Source: Carex sylvatica
Taxonomy: Eukaryota > Streptophyta > Magnoliopsida > Poales > Cyperaceae
Length of the DNA stretch: 64,000 bases
Direction of reading: 5' to 3'
NCBI GenBank assembly: GCA_964058845.1
Contig: CAXKVR010000028.1
Span: 124,001-188,000, forward strand
The position numbers and the translations under genes are program-made. Numbering within the stretch: position 1 is the first letter of the stretch; each line of letters begins with the position of its first letter. Below the pieces are notes generated by a model. That model worked only from the letters and a program-made list of their open reading frames with translations, did not search any database and was not told the DNA's origin. Positions 12,123-24,000 of the stretch are shown here, piece by piece.

Positions 12123-12569
12123 AGTCGAGGACCCCAGTAGACAGGAAACGAGGAACAAACGTGTCAAATTTTCTGCCCGATTTAACTATTTAACCAAGAT
12201 GACCGAAACCAGCAAAGAAAATGTTTGAACGTGTGGTAAACCAATTATTTTAGTGTTCAGATAGGGATATTGGGTATATTTACCCACAAACAATAAAATT
12301 GAATATATTCATCAAACACTTCATTCAGAAGAAAAACATATTGACTTGAAACAGCCACATTCGAGCAAAGCATGAGCTCATTGCAAAATTTCAACCAAAA
12401 CTGAACCGGTTGAAAGAGATATCTTGGTTACAGAGATCCTTGCCATGGCGGAAACCTAAACTAAAAATCACCCTCCAACCACAACAAAGCCACAAAATCT
12501 ACAAACAAAATCAACACTGCCGCATCTCCTCTAATCATACTGATTGAGTGCAATCTCCCCCAACAGGCC

Positions 12570-14910
12570 ATGGCCAGGCCGTTCCCTGTGCCGCCACATA
12601 TTGATAAGCAGTTCTGTTTTCTTTCACCGGATGATGACCACCGCCGTATCAGGAACAACTTAGACTGTTCTGCTCTGCTCAAAATACTCCCTCACACTAC
12701 ACCAACTATCTCAGCTTCTATGCACCTAGTATGGCGGGGAGACACACAACTGGACCTTCACGCCGGTCACAGAGGGATTGCTACTCAGGCTCCCATCTTG
12801 GCTACCACTTCAGCAGTTGGAGCATGATGCTGAATTTTGGGAGGCAAGGTATCAAATTCTAATCATGCCATGGCAGACAATGTGTGCTACCTCGCATCTA
12901 CCACAAGAGACTCAGGAGATTATCACAATCCAAGACTTTCTGATAGATTTCTGGAGTCCGAAATACTTCCGGCAAGCTATCTCTTCCATGGGGGTTTTAC
13001 ATGGGGTGTTGTCGGAAAATCTTTCTCAGCCAGGAGGTCCTACTGTGACTCTATTACTAGATTGCTATGAGGTGGCATTGATCCCTCATAAGCTCATAGT
13101 GGGACACAACGATCAGTGGACGGAGTGTACGGTTTATCTCCATGGCCGTCAGGCTAGAGGATCAGATCAATCCTCACCACCTCAACCGCCTGATCCGAAC
13201 CAGTCGTCGAGGCCTACTGCTACCCACACTAAACCGCTCTCCTACTCAGAGCAAGCTCGCTATCAACCACCATGGAGACGGTGTGCTGGGGTTTCGCCGG
13301 GGGTAGTGCACCCCCCAGTATTGGTGCATGCTGGCCTTGCAAGGCAGTCACCGAAGATAGCTCAAAACTTTCACCTGGTTCGGTCCAAGGACGGAATAGG
13401 TGTACCAAGTCCAGCAACAGAAAGAGGGCAAAGACAAACCCTGCATGAAGGGGACCGTGTACCACCTCTGGGATCTGTGCCTAACGTTTTCAGGTACAGA
13501 CTGCAAAGTGTTCCCCAATTTAAAACAAATTTTCACACGCAAACCACACGTCTGGGGACACATTTCACTTGTTCAAAGCAACCACATGTTATGCAAAGGC
13601 AGTCTAGAACATTCCAACCCTGTTATCCAACCAAATACACAAGGCGCGATAAAGAAAACTGGAGAGAATCCCCTTATTCCAGAACTGGAGAAAACTGGAG
13701 GGCATCAAAAATAAACCCCCTTTTAAAACCAAACAACACTGGACAGCCCCAACAGCCATCAAATTCAACTCCTCTCCATTTCTTAAACCATAAACCCCTC
13801 CTTCCTTCTAGCTACAGCCAAAACCCTAACCTCAGACCTCTTCGCCACCCCACTCATACACTACCAAACCCTAACCTTAGACCTCTTCGCCCCCCCGCTC
13901 ATACTCTACCAATGGCAGCTCTCTCTCTTGAGGATGAGGCTCTCATCAAACGTTTCCTCGATCTCAAAACTGATGATGAACAAGGTGAGGTACTTACTAT
14001 GCCACTTCATGCGGCCACAGTAATTGACTGGAGTCGCTGCTTGTTAGCCAATGTGCTAACTGTGCGCACAGTACTAGATTCCTTCTTCTCAACATGGATG
14101 ATCAAAACATGGGGCGCAGATCCTCAAACAACCCTCTCCCCTGTCTCCAAGGGTTGTTATCTGGTGAAGTTTGTAAGTAAGGAAGAGATGCAGAAGGTCA
14201 ATGTGTCGGGTCCATGGGCCTATAGGGGTGACATAGTCACTACTCTCAAGGTCTCCTCACAGGAAGAGCTTAACCCTGACAGGTTCCAGTTTGTAGATCT
14301 ATGGGTTCAAATATACAATATACCAATCAATGCGGTGACTGAAGAAGGATTGGATATCATTGGGGCAAAAATAGGCGTACCGGTCTCCTTACCGGTGGAA
14401 GGATTCTCTGGTGGCAGAAGATTCATAAAAATGAAGGTCAAGGTGGTGATTGGGGAACCCGTAAAGGACAAGGTCAAGATCCGACCCCCGCTTATAGGAG
14501 ACTTTGAGGTCTTCTGTTATTACGAGAAGGCATCTCACATCTGCCGTTTCTGCGGCTTGTTGGGCCACGACATGGCCAATTGTGCGGATCATACCCGCCT
14601 TCTATCTCTAGCCTCAGCCCACAGCGATAGGCTCAACAGGAAAGAACTCATGCAGCCTAGGAAAGGGGCTTGGGTCATGGACTCCAGTATCATTCCAAAG
14701 ACGGACATGGGCTCAGTAAATTCACAAAAAATGCCTCACTCCCCTACTGGGCCTTTTAGCAGACAGAACACTGTTGCTGGACAGATCAAAGATGGGCCAC
14801 AAATGAGCAGCTTCTCAAGTCCAATGGACTCCAACACAGATGGAAACAACAATCTCCCAATAAAACGGCCTAGACCAGTGGGGCCTACCGCGCCGGCACT
14901 GGATATATGA
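12570..14910 (+). pseudogene. LINE ORF1 (DUF4283-like region and zinc knuckle), probably frameshifted
   Basis: RNA-binding ORF1 protein of the LINE. The clear part begins at ATG 13912 in good context (CCAATGGCAG) and runs 332 codons to 14910: a DUF4283-like region with WSRCLLANVLTVRTV and VNVSGPWAY, then the knuckle CRFCGLLGHDMANC (CX2CX4HX4C spacing). The same frame is open without a stop back to about 12778. A coding-looking segment in another frame starts at ATG 12570 (GCCATGGCC), so the original ORF1 may have begun there and lost its frame near 12780-12825. A proline-rich linker follows, with an in-frame 45-bp tandem duplication at 13821-13910. The upstream extension is inference. Confidence 0.75.
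13821..13910 (+). repeat. 45-bp in-frame tandem duplication in LINE ORF1
   Basis: Two adjacent 45-bp copies starting AAACCCTAACCT encode two 15-residue copies of NPNLRPLR(H/P)P(T/A)HTLP. The unit length keeps the frame. Confidence 0.9.
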
Positions 14911-17900
14911 GAATTTTGTCGTGGAATTGTCGGGGTAGTGGAGGCACGACAATTGCCACGTTAAACCGTTACATCCATTGCACAGGGGCAAAAATAGCCT
15001 TTATCTCGGAGACGAAATGCAAACAAAAGATGGCGATACAACGAATCAAGCAAACGTCCTTGTGTAACTATGAAATAGTGGAGTCAGAGGAGTTATCTGG
15101 AGGGTTATGGCTTATGTGGGATGATGAATACAACGTAAAAGTTTTGAAAAAAAATTGTAATTTGATTGTGGCAGAGATTTTTGATAATAAAAAAAAATAT
15201 GCATCATGGCTGCTAATGGGGGTTTATGGCGACCCCTCTAGGGTACATAATCAATCACTTTGGGATCATATAAGTGGTATTATTGAGGATAGGGAAGGTC
15301 CAGTTTGCTTAGTTGGGGATTTCAATGCCTTGACTAACGAGTCAGAGAAGGCTGGGGGGAGCTCGGTTTAAGCTCAAATAATGCAAATTTCAAGTTGTGG
15401 CTGAATAGCTCGGGCCTAATTGATATGGGATATCATGGTCCGGCATTTACTTGGACAAACAAAAGGGTTGGTAAGGCCAACATTGCTCAACGGTTAGATC
15501 AAGCGGTGGCTACGTTAGATTGGACACTCCAGTTCCCAAAAACAATGGTGTTGCATCTACCGAGATTTAGCAGCGATCATTCACCAATATTGGTAAGGAT
15601 GGACTCACGGGCAGGCAAGGCCGTAACAAATTTTCGTTGTGAAAACTGGTGGCTAGAATGCGAGGGGTTTGTTGAGGTCTGTAAAGAGGCAGTGCAAGAG
15701 GGCCAGGGGAACTGGGGCCGAATCAAGCAACTGTTCAGAAAGGGGGCCAGAATTTGGGCCTCTCGTCGCTCCAGCCCAGATTCAACTCTCAGGAATATTG
15801 AAAACCAGATGTTGGCGTTAAATCAAATGCCTGATAATCCACAAGAAAAAGCCCTTGAAGGAAAGCTGCAGGCCAATCACGATAGGTGTCTAAAAATTCA
15901 GGAGATTTTCTGGCACCAGAGAGCGAGATTAAATTGGGTGATTGGGGGGGATCAGAACTCGCGTTTCTTCCACGCGATGGCGGTGGTCAGACATAGGCGA
16001 AATCAAATACAGACTATCCAAGATGGAGAGGGGAACTGGATCACAGGAGAAAGGGAAGTCAGGTCCACTTTTATTACTCACTTTCGTTCTATCTATGCAG
16101 GTCAAGAGTGTCAGAGCCTGGAGCAAAGTTACCCGCAGGAGGTGCTGATGCAACTTCCAAAAATCCCTAGGTTGGCGACTGATTTTCTATCACTTGTGCC
16201 GTCAGAACAGGAAGTTCGTAAGATTGTCATGACACTAGGCCCGGATAAAGCTCCGGGACCCGATGGACTCAATGCGAGGCTGCTGCAGACACATTGGGAT
16301 CTATTCGGCTCTGCGGTGGTTCAACAAGTTCAGCAATTCTTTCGCTCAAAGAAAATGCACAGTGATATTGCTCGAACCAATCTGGTCCTTGTTCCGAAGT
16401 GCGAGAATCCAATCAAAATCACGGAATTCAGGCCGATATCTGTATGCAACATTCTCTACAAAGTAATCACTAAGATACTGGCAGCAAGAATCAGACCCTA
16501 CATAGCTGGCTGCGTCTCACCTAGTCAATGTGCTTTTATGCCGGGTCGGGAAATCTCAGAGAATGTTATACTCCTAAGAGAAGTGATACACTCATTCTGT
16601 ATGAAGGCCTAAAAAAATGAAGACTTCTGTCTAAAGCTAGACCTCTCGAAGGCCTTTGACAGAATGAGTTGGTCCTTTATGAGGGAGTTATTGCCAAGAT
16701 ATGGATGGCCATTGGAATTTGTGAATTTGGTAATGGCCTGTGTTGAATCAGCCGAATATACGGTGGTTGTGAATGGAAGAGGGGATGGCTTCTTTAGACC
16801 GAAGGCGGGTTTGCGACAGGGATGTGCCCTCTCGCCGTATCTTTTCATACTCGGGATGGATATCTTGTCGCGAAGTCTAGAACATTCATTTCATGAGGGA
16901 TGGATTAAAGGGGTTAAGCTAGCCCCATCGGCTCAACCGCTGACAAACTGCCTATATGCGGACGATCTCTTAGTCTTTGGAAAGGCAAAAGATGAAGAAG
17001 CTGTTAGGATAAGGGCACTGGTACGGCTCTTTGAATGTGTATCGGGGCAAATGGTGGGTCTGGAGAAAAGCAGCATTTGGTTCAGCAATAGAGTATCCCT
17101 GCAGCTAAGGGAAAATGTGGCACTGATCTTGTCTGTCCCAGTGCAAAGTCTGTGCAGTAAGTATCTTGGTGCACCAATAGCTACCTCAGCGGCTGACTAC
17201 CAGTTTCTAATTACAAAGGTGATGGAAAAATTAACTTCCTGGAAAGGAAAACTGATGTCTCAAGCGGGAAGGTGGTCCTGATCAAGAGTGTATTGCAATC
17301 CCTACCGGTATATTACATGGCAACAGCAGCTGTGCCAAAGGGGGTCACTGATAAGATAGAGGCGCTTATTAGGGGTTTCTTTTGGGGGAAGCCGGAGGGC
17401 ACCAGATACCTTGCGTATGTTGCATGGTCCAAGATACAAACAGCCTATGAGGAGAGAGGACTTGGGGTCAGAAATCTACAAAAGGTGAATGAAGCTATGC
17501 TACTCAAAGCTTTGTGGAAACTGACCTCTGGTTCCAAATGCTTGTGGGCTGAACAAGTACGAGCGAAATACCTTCCAAGGAGTGAACTATGGCTGTCTAA
17601 AAGGACGTACAACTGCACAAATTTTTGGAGAGCCATTCTAGCTCTCAGAGAGGTGTTATTGCCATGGGTCAGGTGGAAAGTAGGGAATGGTGAAGAGTGC
17701 AGGGCTCTAGCACAGCCTTGGTTCAATGGAGCAATGTCAGGTCAGCCTGAGAATATGAGAGAGCGCAATTGCACACTGGTGGAACTGGTACATGAAGGCT
17801 CAGGTCTATGGGATGTGGAAAGGCTAATACAATTATTTGGAAACTCAATTTGCCTAACTATCCTCTCATCAGTCACGCCTCCATCAACTACAAAGGGGCA

Positions 17901-18917
17901 AGACAAGCTCATCTTTAATTTAGCCCAAAATGGTGATTTCTCAGTGAACAAGGCCTACAAAGCGCTCACAGCATCCCAAGTACCACTGGACCGGCAGACC
18001 AAAAGAGTGTGGGAATAATTTGGAAAAAAGGCCATGCACCACCTCGAATCAGACTGTTTTTCTGGAAATTGATAAATAATGCGTTGCCACTGTCAGGTAT
18101 TCTGGCCCATAGAATGCGAAGGGGAGATCCAACATGCTCTATCTGTGGTCAACAAGATGAGTCAGTAATGCACATGTTACTCACATGCCCTTTTGCAAGA
18201 TCCTGTTGGATGTCAAGCCCAGTACCGCTACGAACTGAGAACCTCAACATGCCAGTCAAAGAACTTATACTTATGCTGGACAAATTACTCTCTGATGAGC
18301 AGTGGACCGCCTGCACAAATATAGCCTGGGCTATTTGGCGGTGCCGCAATGATCACGCATATAGTGGGACTAGGCCAACAAGGGGTAAGTTCTTTGGTTA
18401 CCTGACTAAGATACAGAGTGAAACTGGGCTGGCGGCAGCAACAAACAGGACCAATGAGGGAATGGGAGAGGTCTGCAATACTGAGGAGGCTATAAGGTGC
18501 TATGTGGATGGATCGTGGTCAGACTCATGGCAGGTAGGGGCAGGCTTTATCTTTCAAAAGGAAGGGGCCTATGGGATGTCCCAAGCAGTGGCTTACTCAC
18601 CTTTTCAAATTGAGGCAGTGGGATTGTTGAGAGCTCTCAGGTATGCAATACAAGAGGGAATACAAAATTGTGTGTTTTTTTCAGACTGCAGTAGGCTGGT
18701 GGATCTGGTAATGCAACAGACACCACCTATTCAAGCAGATTGGACAGCTGCTCAGGAAGTCCTGGAGATCTGGCAAATTATGAAAGGGGAACCATCCTTG
18801 CAGTGTGCGCATGTTAATAGATCTCACAATGAGTTGGCAAATCAACTAGCTAGAATAGCAAGGGAAAAGGGGATAGAAATTATAGGTTACACGTTTCCTA
18901 TTCTTCCAAATGTATAG
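14907..18917 (+). pseudogene. LINE ORF2: endonuclease, reverse transcriptase, RNase H (broken)
   Basis: Polyprotein that would nick target DNA and reverse-transcribe the element RNA. Endonuclease: start RILSWNCRGSGG, SETK, GDFNAL, SDHSP. Reverse transcriptase: GPDG near 16255, FRPISVCN, LDLSKAFDRMSW, GLRQGCALSPYLF and the catalytic YADD at 16955-16966. Then a zinc-binding RVT segment (RIRLFFWKL...CSICGQQDESVMHML) and RNase H (YVDGSW, IEAVGLLRAL, FFSDCSRLV, HNELANQLAR). Lesions: frameshift in a G run near 15355-15360, TAA at 16610-16612, frameshift near 17275, and frameshift near 18010. Codons otherwise remain intact in each segment. The RNase H domain marks the plant L1 branch that carries it. 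Confidence 0.93.
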
Positions 18918-19029
18918 GAGGGTCAAAAAAAAAAACGGAGCAGGAAAATTTTTATTCTCTGATTAAAGGTGGAACTACTTGTAAGCCTAACTCCAAATAG
19001 CACCCTAGCCTTACTCTAATATTGAGCCG

Positions 19030-19134
19030 TACAAAATCGCTGTAAGATAGGTACAAAATCGCTGTTTTTTAAGATTGGTACAAAATCGCTGTTTTTTAAT
19101 GGTGCAGAATTTTAATAAATACAGCGATTTTGTA
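19030..19134. repeat. Four copies of TACAAAATCGCTGT, one inverted
   Basis: Exact 14-mers at 19030-19043, 19052-19065 and 19079-19092 on + and one inverted copy at 19121-19134. The last pair has extended matching flanks and can fold into a stem. Nature unknown; perhaps a decayed small element. Confidence 0.85.
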
Positions 19135-19309
19135 CCCATCTTAATAAATAGCAAAAAAATTTCAAAAAATGTAAAATTTGGTATGCAAGCATGTTTTAAT
19201 ATAGATTGAATATCTAACGGTTTGGATCGACGATTTAGACTTTGAAAATGAAAAAAAATGATGTTGTAAGATGTTGTAACTTTCAAGTTGTTGTAAGTGG
19301 ATCCCTCCT

Positions 19310-20060
19310 CATATATTATATTACATATATTATATTACATATATTATATACATTATTATATTATATTATATTATATTATTTTTTATTTTTTATTTTTATA
19401 TTATATTATTATATTAATATACTTATATATATTATATATGAGTAGAACTTGGTGTGCTTAAGTTCACCAAAGTGTTTGGTGAGCTTAACTTCAAAACTCA
19501 TTAAATCAGTTTCAAATGACAAATTCGAACCGTTAGATACCGCCTATCTTACGAGTGATGCGTCTACATGTGAAAATTTTAAACGTTCGAATTAATTTAG
19601 TATAAAGTCAAGCGGTCAAAAAAACGTTCAAAAAATGAATGCACTAAAATTAATTTATTAACCTTTTAATTTTGATCAATTGACTTTATACTAAATTAAT
19701 TCAAATGTTTAAAATTTTCACATGTAAACTCATCACTCGTAAAATAGGCGGATTCTAACGGTTCGAATTCGTCATTTGAAACCAATTTAATGAGTTTTGA
19801 AGTTAAGCTCATCAAACACTTTAGTGAACTTAAGCATACCTAGTTCTACTCATAATATAATATATATATATATAAATATATTAATATAATAATATAATAT
19901 AAAAAACAAAAAATATAATATAATATAATATAATATAATATAAAACACAAAAAATAATATAACATAATATAATATAATATAATATAAAACACAAAAAATA
20001 ATATAACATAATATAATATAATATAAAACACAAAAAATAATATAATATAATATAATATAT
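19310..20060. repeat. AT-rich simple repeats around a long palindrome
   Basis: Two (TATTA)n/(TAATA)n blocks, about 19310-19437 and 19857-20060, flank a non-simple core. The right block contains three near copies of a unit with AAAACACAAAAAATAATATAA. The core 19438-19856 is a long inverted repeat with arms of about 190 nt: GAGTAGAACTTGGTGTGCTTAAG at one end matches the reverse complement near 19855, and CGAACCGTTAGA pairs with TCTAACGGTTCG. The inner AT blocks also pair, extending the arms. Likely a foldback or miniature element; no target duplication can be defined in the AT repeats. Confidence 0.85.
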
Positions 20061-21084
20061 ATAAAAAAATGTTATTCGGAGTAATGTGAAATTCTGGACA
20101 GATATTATTTCTCCGTCCGGGCCCATTTTTTTTTTTTTTTTTTACCAATGAAATTTTGAACTGGTCTTCCTTTCCCGTCTGGTTTTCTTTTTTTTTTCCA
20201 CCACTAAGCTGCTGTTAACATTAATTAGGATAAGAAATCCAGACGGATTAATTAGTGCCGTCCCATGGAACGAGATATTTGAACCCGTTCTACTCATATC
20301 TCGAAAAAATCCAAAAACAATCACGTATTTCGATATTTTATTTATTTATTTTCTATTAATAAAAAATTCGGAGAATTATCATAAGATATTATAATTACAG
20401 AACTGAAAGTTTGTAATGAAGTGATAGAATAAGTTAGGAAAGGGATTGTTACAGACAAAAAAGGATGTGATGCCGTGATGAAACTACCACTTCCGGTAGT
20501 CTATAATGATTTGACACATCCAATTTAACCGAATGACTTCTCTTAAATTTACGACTGAACAAAGAAGAAGAGCATAACGAAACACATAAAACTAACATGA
20601 GCAAGACATGGGGAAGCAGAAATAAAAATTATCTCAAGAATGTTACACAATTACAATTCTCCTAAACGGATAACATTAGCAGATACAGCAATATAATCAA
20701 AACTTCAAAACAGTATCCTCAAAGACATCAAAAGGTAACTCAAAAATTTTATACAAGTGATCCACATTACAATTCATGGCTGTCACATTAAGACTCGGAA
20801 ATTTTACAAGCGATTTGTTGTCGTCCATCTCAATTTTAAAATTTAGTTAGGCCTGCAAGCTTCAGTTTTTTTTGCCTAAACCTAACAATGCACTTCTGCC
20901 CCTCAAATAAACTATACAGCAGGGATTACCTAGGTAAAAGAAAAAAAAATTGGTGTGACTAACAATCATTTACTCAAATTGAAAAGTGTTGCAAATAAAC
21001 CCTGTTATGAGATGAAAGAGACTACAAACTCTTAAACCTACCTCAGAAGTATTGCTCAATGAAGAAGTTAGTTCACTCAGTGCA
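20061..21084. other. Spacer and probable 3' UTR of the kinesin gene
   Basis: No independent gene seen. The part next to 21085 is expected to hold the 3' UTR of the minus-strand kinesin gene. A poly-T run occurs at about 20128-20144. The minus strand has a possible acceptor near 20932 that could define a last UTR or coding exon. Confidence 0.45.
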
Positions 21085-24000
21085 CTATAGAACTCTATTC
21101 GACATCTGCAACACAAAGTATAACAAAAAAACTTCAGTGAACCAAAAGAAAGGACAAGACCACTTTATTAATACTTGTAACAAAATTCAGAATTATGTGA
21201 ACCACCCAGACAGATTATAAAATAGGATATAAGACAACATATCCAATGGATGGAAACTCAAATAAAAGAGGAAATATTAACTAAAGATTACTTGCCTTTT
21301 CTTGGCATAGCCTTGACAAGGCTTCTACATGAAAATTTTGGAGCCCATCAAGAGCACTAGCATCCAATCCACTTAGGTCTTCACCCTATAATGCAATCAT
21401 GCAGAACTACTTATTGTGTTGTTGACAAAACTGTAAGTATTAAGCTTGAAAAAAAAAAGAGTATCCAAGTACTTTACTTTATGACAATATATTGCATAAC
21501 ACTTTGCTCTTCAAAAACCTCTACAAAAGTAACATCAGCAAATTTCAATTTTGCTAATAAAGAGAAAAATTACTTGTATATCCCATGTTCAAATAAGTTA
21601 GATTTGGAATGCTTTTTCCCAACACTTCTAAAAATATCAAAGTATAGATTAATATCAAAATAATTTTCCTCGCCTACCTTCTATAATTATAGTTAGGCAA
21701 ACTTACCCTTACTCAACCTTCTTTGCATAGAAACGAAAACTAAGAGGATCAATTTATGCATTTATTATAAATGGACAACAGTCAGTACAAAAGGCAGCAC
21801 CTTTTGCTTCGTATGCTTATACATTATATTTCCTATGCTTCAAAGCATATGTGAAATAAATTGAATTCTGAGTCTAGAGGTAGCTCACTAACCTTTAACC
21901 TAGATATGATTGTTTCCAACTCGTGGCACCTATTTCTCTCCGCCTCATAGGCCGCTCTTGCCTCTTCCAAACTAGCATCGCTGTTTCTTTCAGAGTAATG
22001 GAAACCGTTCGGTTTTGACCGAGCCTCAAACTCATTCACCTTTCCAGAAACATTTACATTCCCATTTCCATTTTTCCTCAGCTGTGCAACAAGGACCCAC
22101 ATGCTTGCCAGCTCATTCTCTAATTCCTGTTCATGCCTTTTCGACTCCTCAACTACTTTCAAAATATCTCCTTCTCTCTTCATCTGTTTTAGAATACAAA
22201 AAAAAAAAAAAAAAAAAACATGTAAGAGGATAAAAAGAAACCTTCCCTATCGGTTGGATACCCCGAGTAACCTTGGTTCAAATCCAATTGTACCCTTAAT
22301 GCTAGTTTCTCGCCGTTAGTGTTCTTGCACTGCCCTTGTGTATGAACACAAGAATTCTAAGTAAGATAATAATAAGGGCAATCTGACATGGCACCCAGAA
22401 TAACCTCAAAATGTCATGCTGAGCACCCAGAAATTAAGGTAATAAAATATTAGACACAATTTGGCAGCACCCTGCAAAAAACTTGAAATATCATCTTGTG
22501 ACCCTGCGATATGATAACTATCATTCCTATCTCCTACAGATAGAAGTTATCAGCTCTGCACCTGCGAAACATGAGTAAAGTACTATCTGAACCATTTTTC
22601 CCTTCAATGTTCCTTGACAAGATGCCCAAACTACCAATGGCTAACTCCCCCACAAATGAGGTAGAAATAAAGGGGTTTTTGGGTATTGGAAAAAGAATCA
22701 GGGAGAAAGAGGCTGTGCAGAGTCTGAGTGTACTGACATGCCTACGTGAAAGTAGGGCACTAAGTAGGACCATACAATCTAATATGAGAAGTTTGGATCT
22801 TATAAACATTTCTTTTCTCCGGGGCAGTATTTTAACTCAATCTGTTGATGGAAAAAACCAGTCCAAAACAGTCCAATCAATAATAGTCCCGGTGATACAC
22901 ATTATTGTCCATGTTTTGAATGCACATATGGCACACATCAAACCTAACAGAAATAATATATAATATTTTTCTAACAGTACTTGAAGAGCAATTGTCTAGT
23001 CAACCTCACCTTCTCAGACAACTCAGCTTCCAATGCAGCCTCTCTCTGACAGCTGGCAACCAGCTCTCTCTGGAGTTCCTCAACTAAGATCTCAGTCTCT
23101 GCCTCGCTTTCCTTCTTTCGTGAAACTCCTTTTCCAGGATGTTCTTTTACTGAGGTAAGCTTTGCATTTTCATAGGAAAGCCGCGTGACTTCTTCGGCGA
23201 GATTTTTCAGCTCAACTGCTGCAGCAGCAGCAAGTTCTTTTGCATAAGTAGATTCCTCTGCAAGTTTTTGGCTGTGTATTTCGAGGCCATCTTTCTCTTC
23301 AGATAGGCTGTGGTTCTCTTGCTTCAGATTCTCTATCTCAACCGCCTAGCAAACAATAGATTATAGATACCTAGTTAGTAAAAAAGAAGCATTTTACAGG
23401 CCAACTAGTTATACAAAAAATAATTAGAAAAAAACAAAAGAATCAACCAACAGTCTACCAGGTTTGCGTCCAACACCCATAAATTTGAGTCCGATGGGTT
23501 CCTCTACCATCCGATCCATGTATGTTCGCTTAAAGATACGTGCCAATCTAGCGCACACGGGTCCTAAAGTGGATCGGATGGCAGAGGAGCCCATCGGACT
23601 CAAATTTGAGTCCGATGGGCTTCAGACGCAAATTTCTCCCCTACCAGGTCTGCTTATTAGTTTTTATTTTTATTTTTAAATTACTTGTTAAAAGAAAAAA
23701 ATACAAGAAAGAGGTAACCTGCATGAGGACTTGAGATTTCAAGGATGAATCCTTGGTATCTTCATTTCTACCAGCTGCCTTGTCCGATTTGATCCTATCT
23801 GACAAGTTGTCAACTTCTTGTCTTAGGAGTGCAACAGTTTCCTGAAGCTCCTTGATTTCAGCGACCTGGTAAATTTAGGCACAATTATAAGAGAGAAGAT
23901 GATCCTCAAAGATCCAGATAACATAACGGGATCATTGCTAAATAGCCAGCTCAGAGGCAAAATTGGGCTAATCAAGGCTTTGCTTAAAATTTAAACTACC

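Larger units (their letters stand above)
12570..18936 (+). mobile_element. Near full-length LINE (non-LTR retrotransposon), inactivated
   Basis: Plant L1-like LINE with, in order, ORF1 (CCHC zinc knuckle), then ORF2 with endonuclease, reverse transcriptase, zinc-binding RVT domain and an RNase H domain, ending in an 11-A tract (18926-18936) about 9 bases after the last stop. The ORF1 stop and ORF2 start overlap as ATGA at 14907-14910. The 5' limit is not resolved; an A/C-rich leader runs upstream of 12570 to perhaps 12430. I could not find a convincing target-site duplication. ORF2 carries three frameshifts and one in-frame stop, few for 4 kb, so inactivation is relatively recent. Confidence 0.93.

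Noticed and set aside
15929..16153. Minus-strand and alternative-frame ORFs inside the LINE
   Set aside because: Shadows of the reverse transcriptase frame, which carries the conserved motifs.
12420..18960. Target-site duplication for the LINE
   Set aside because: Compared the bases after the A tract (CGGAGCAGG...) with the likely 5' region and found no convincing match.
19846..20148. Two ~90-codon Tyr/Ile-rich frames
   Set aside because: Translation of ATATTATA simple repeats.
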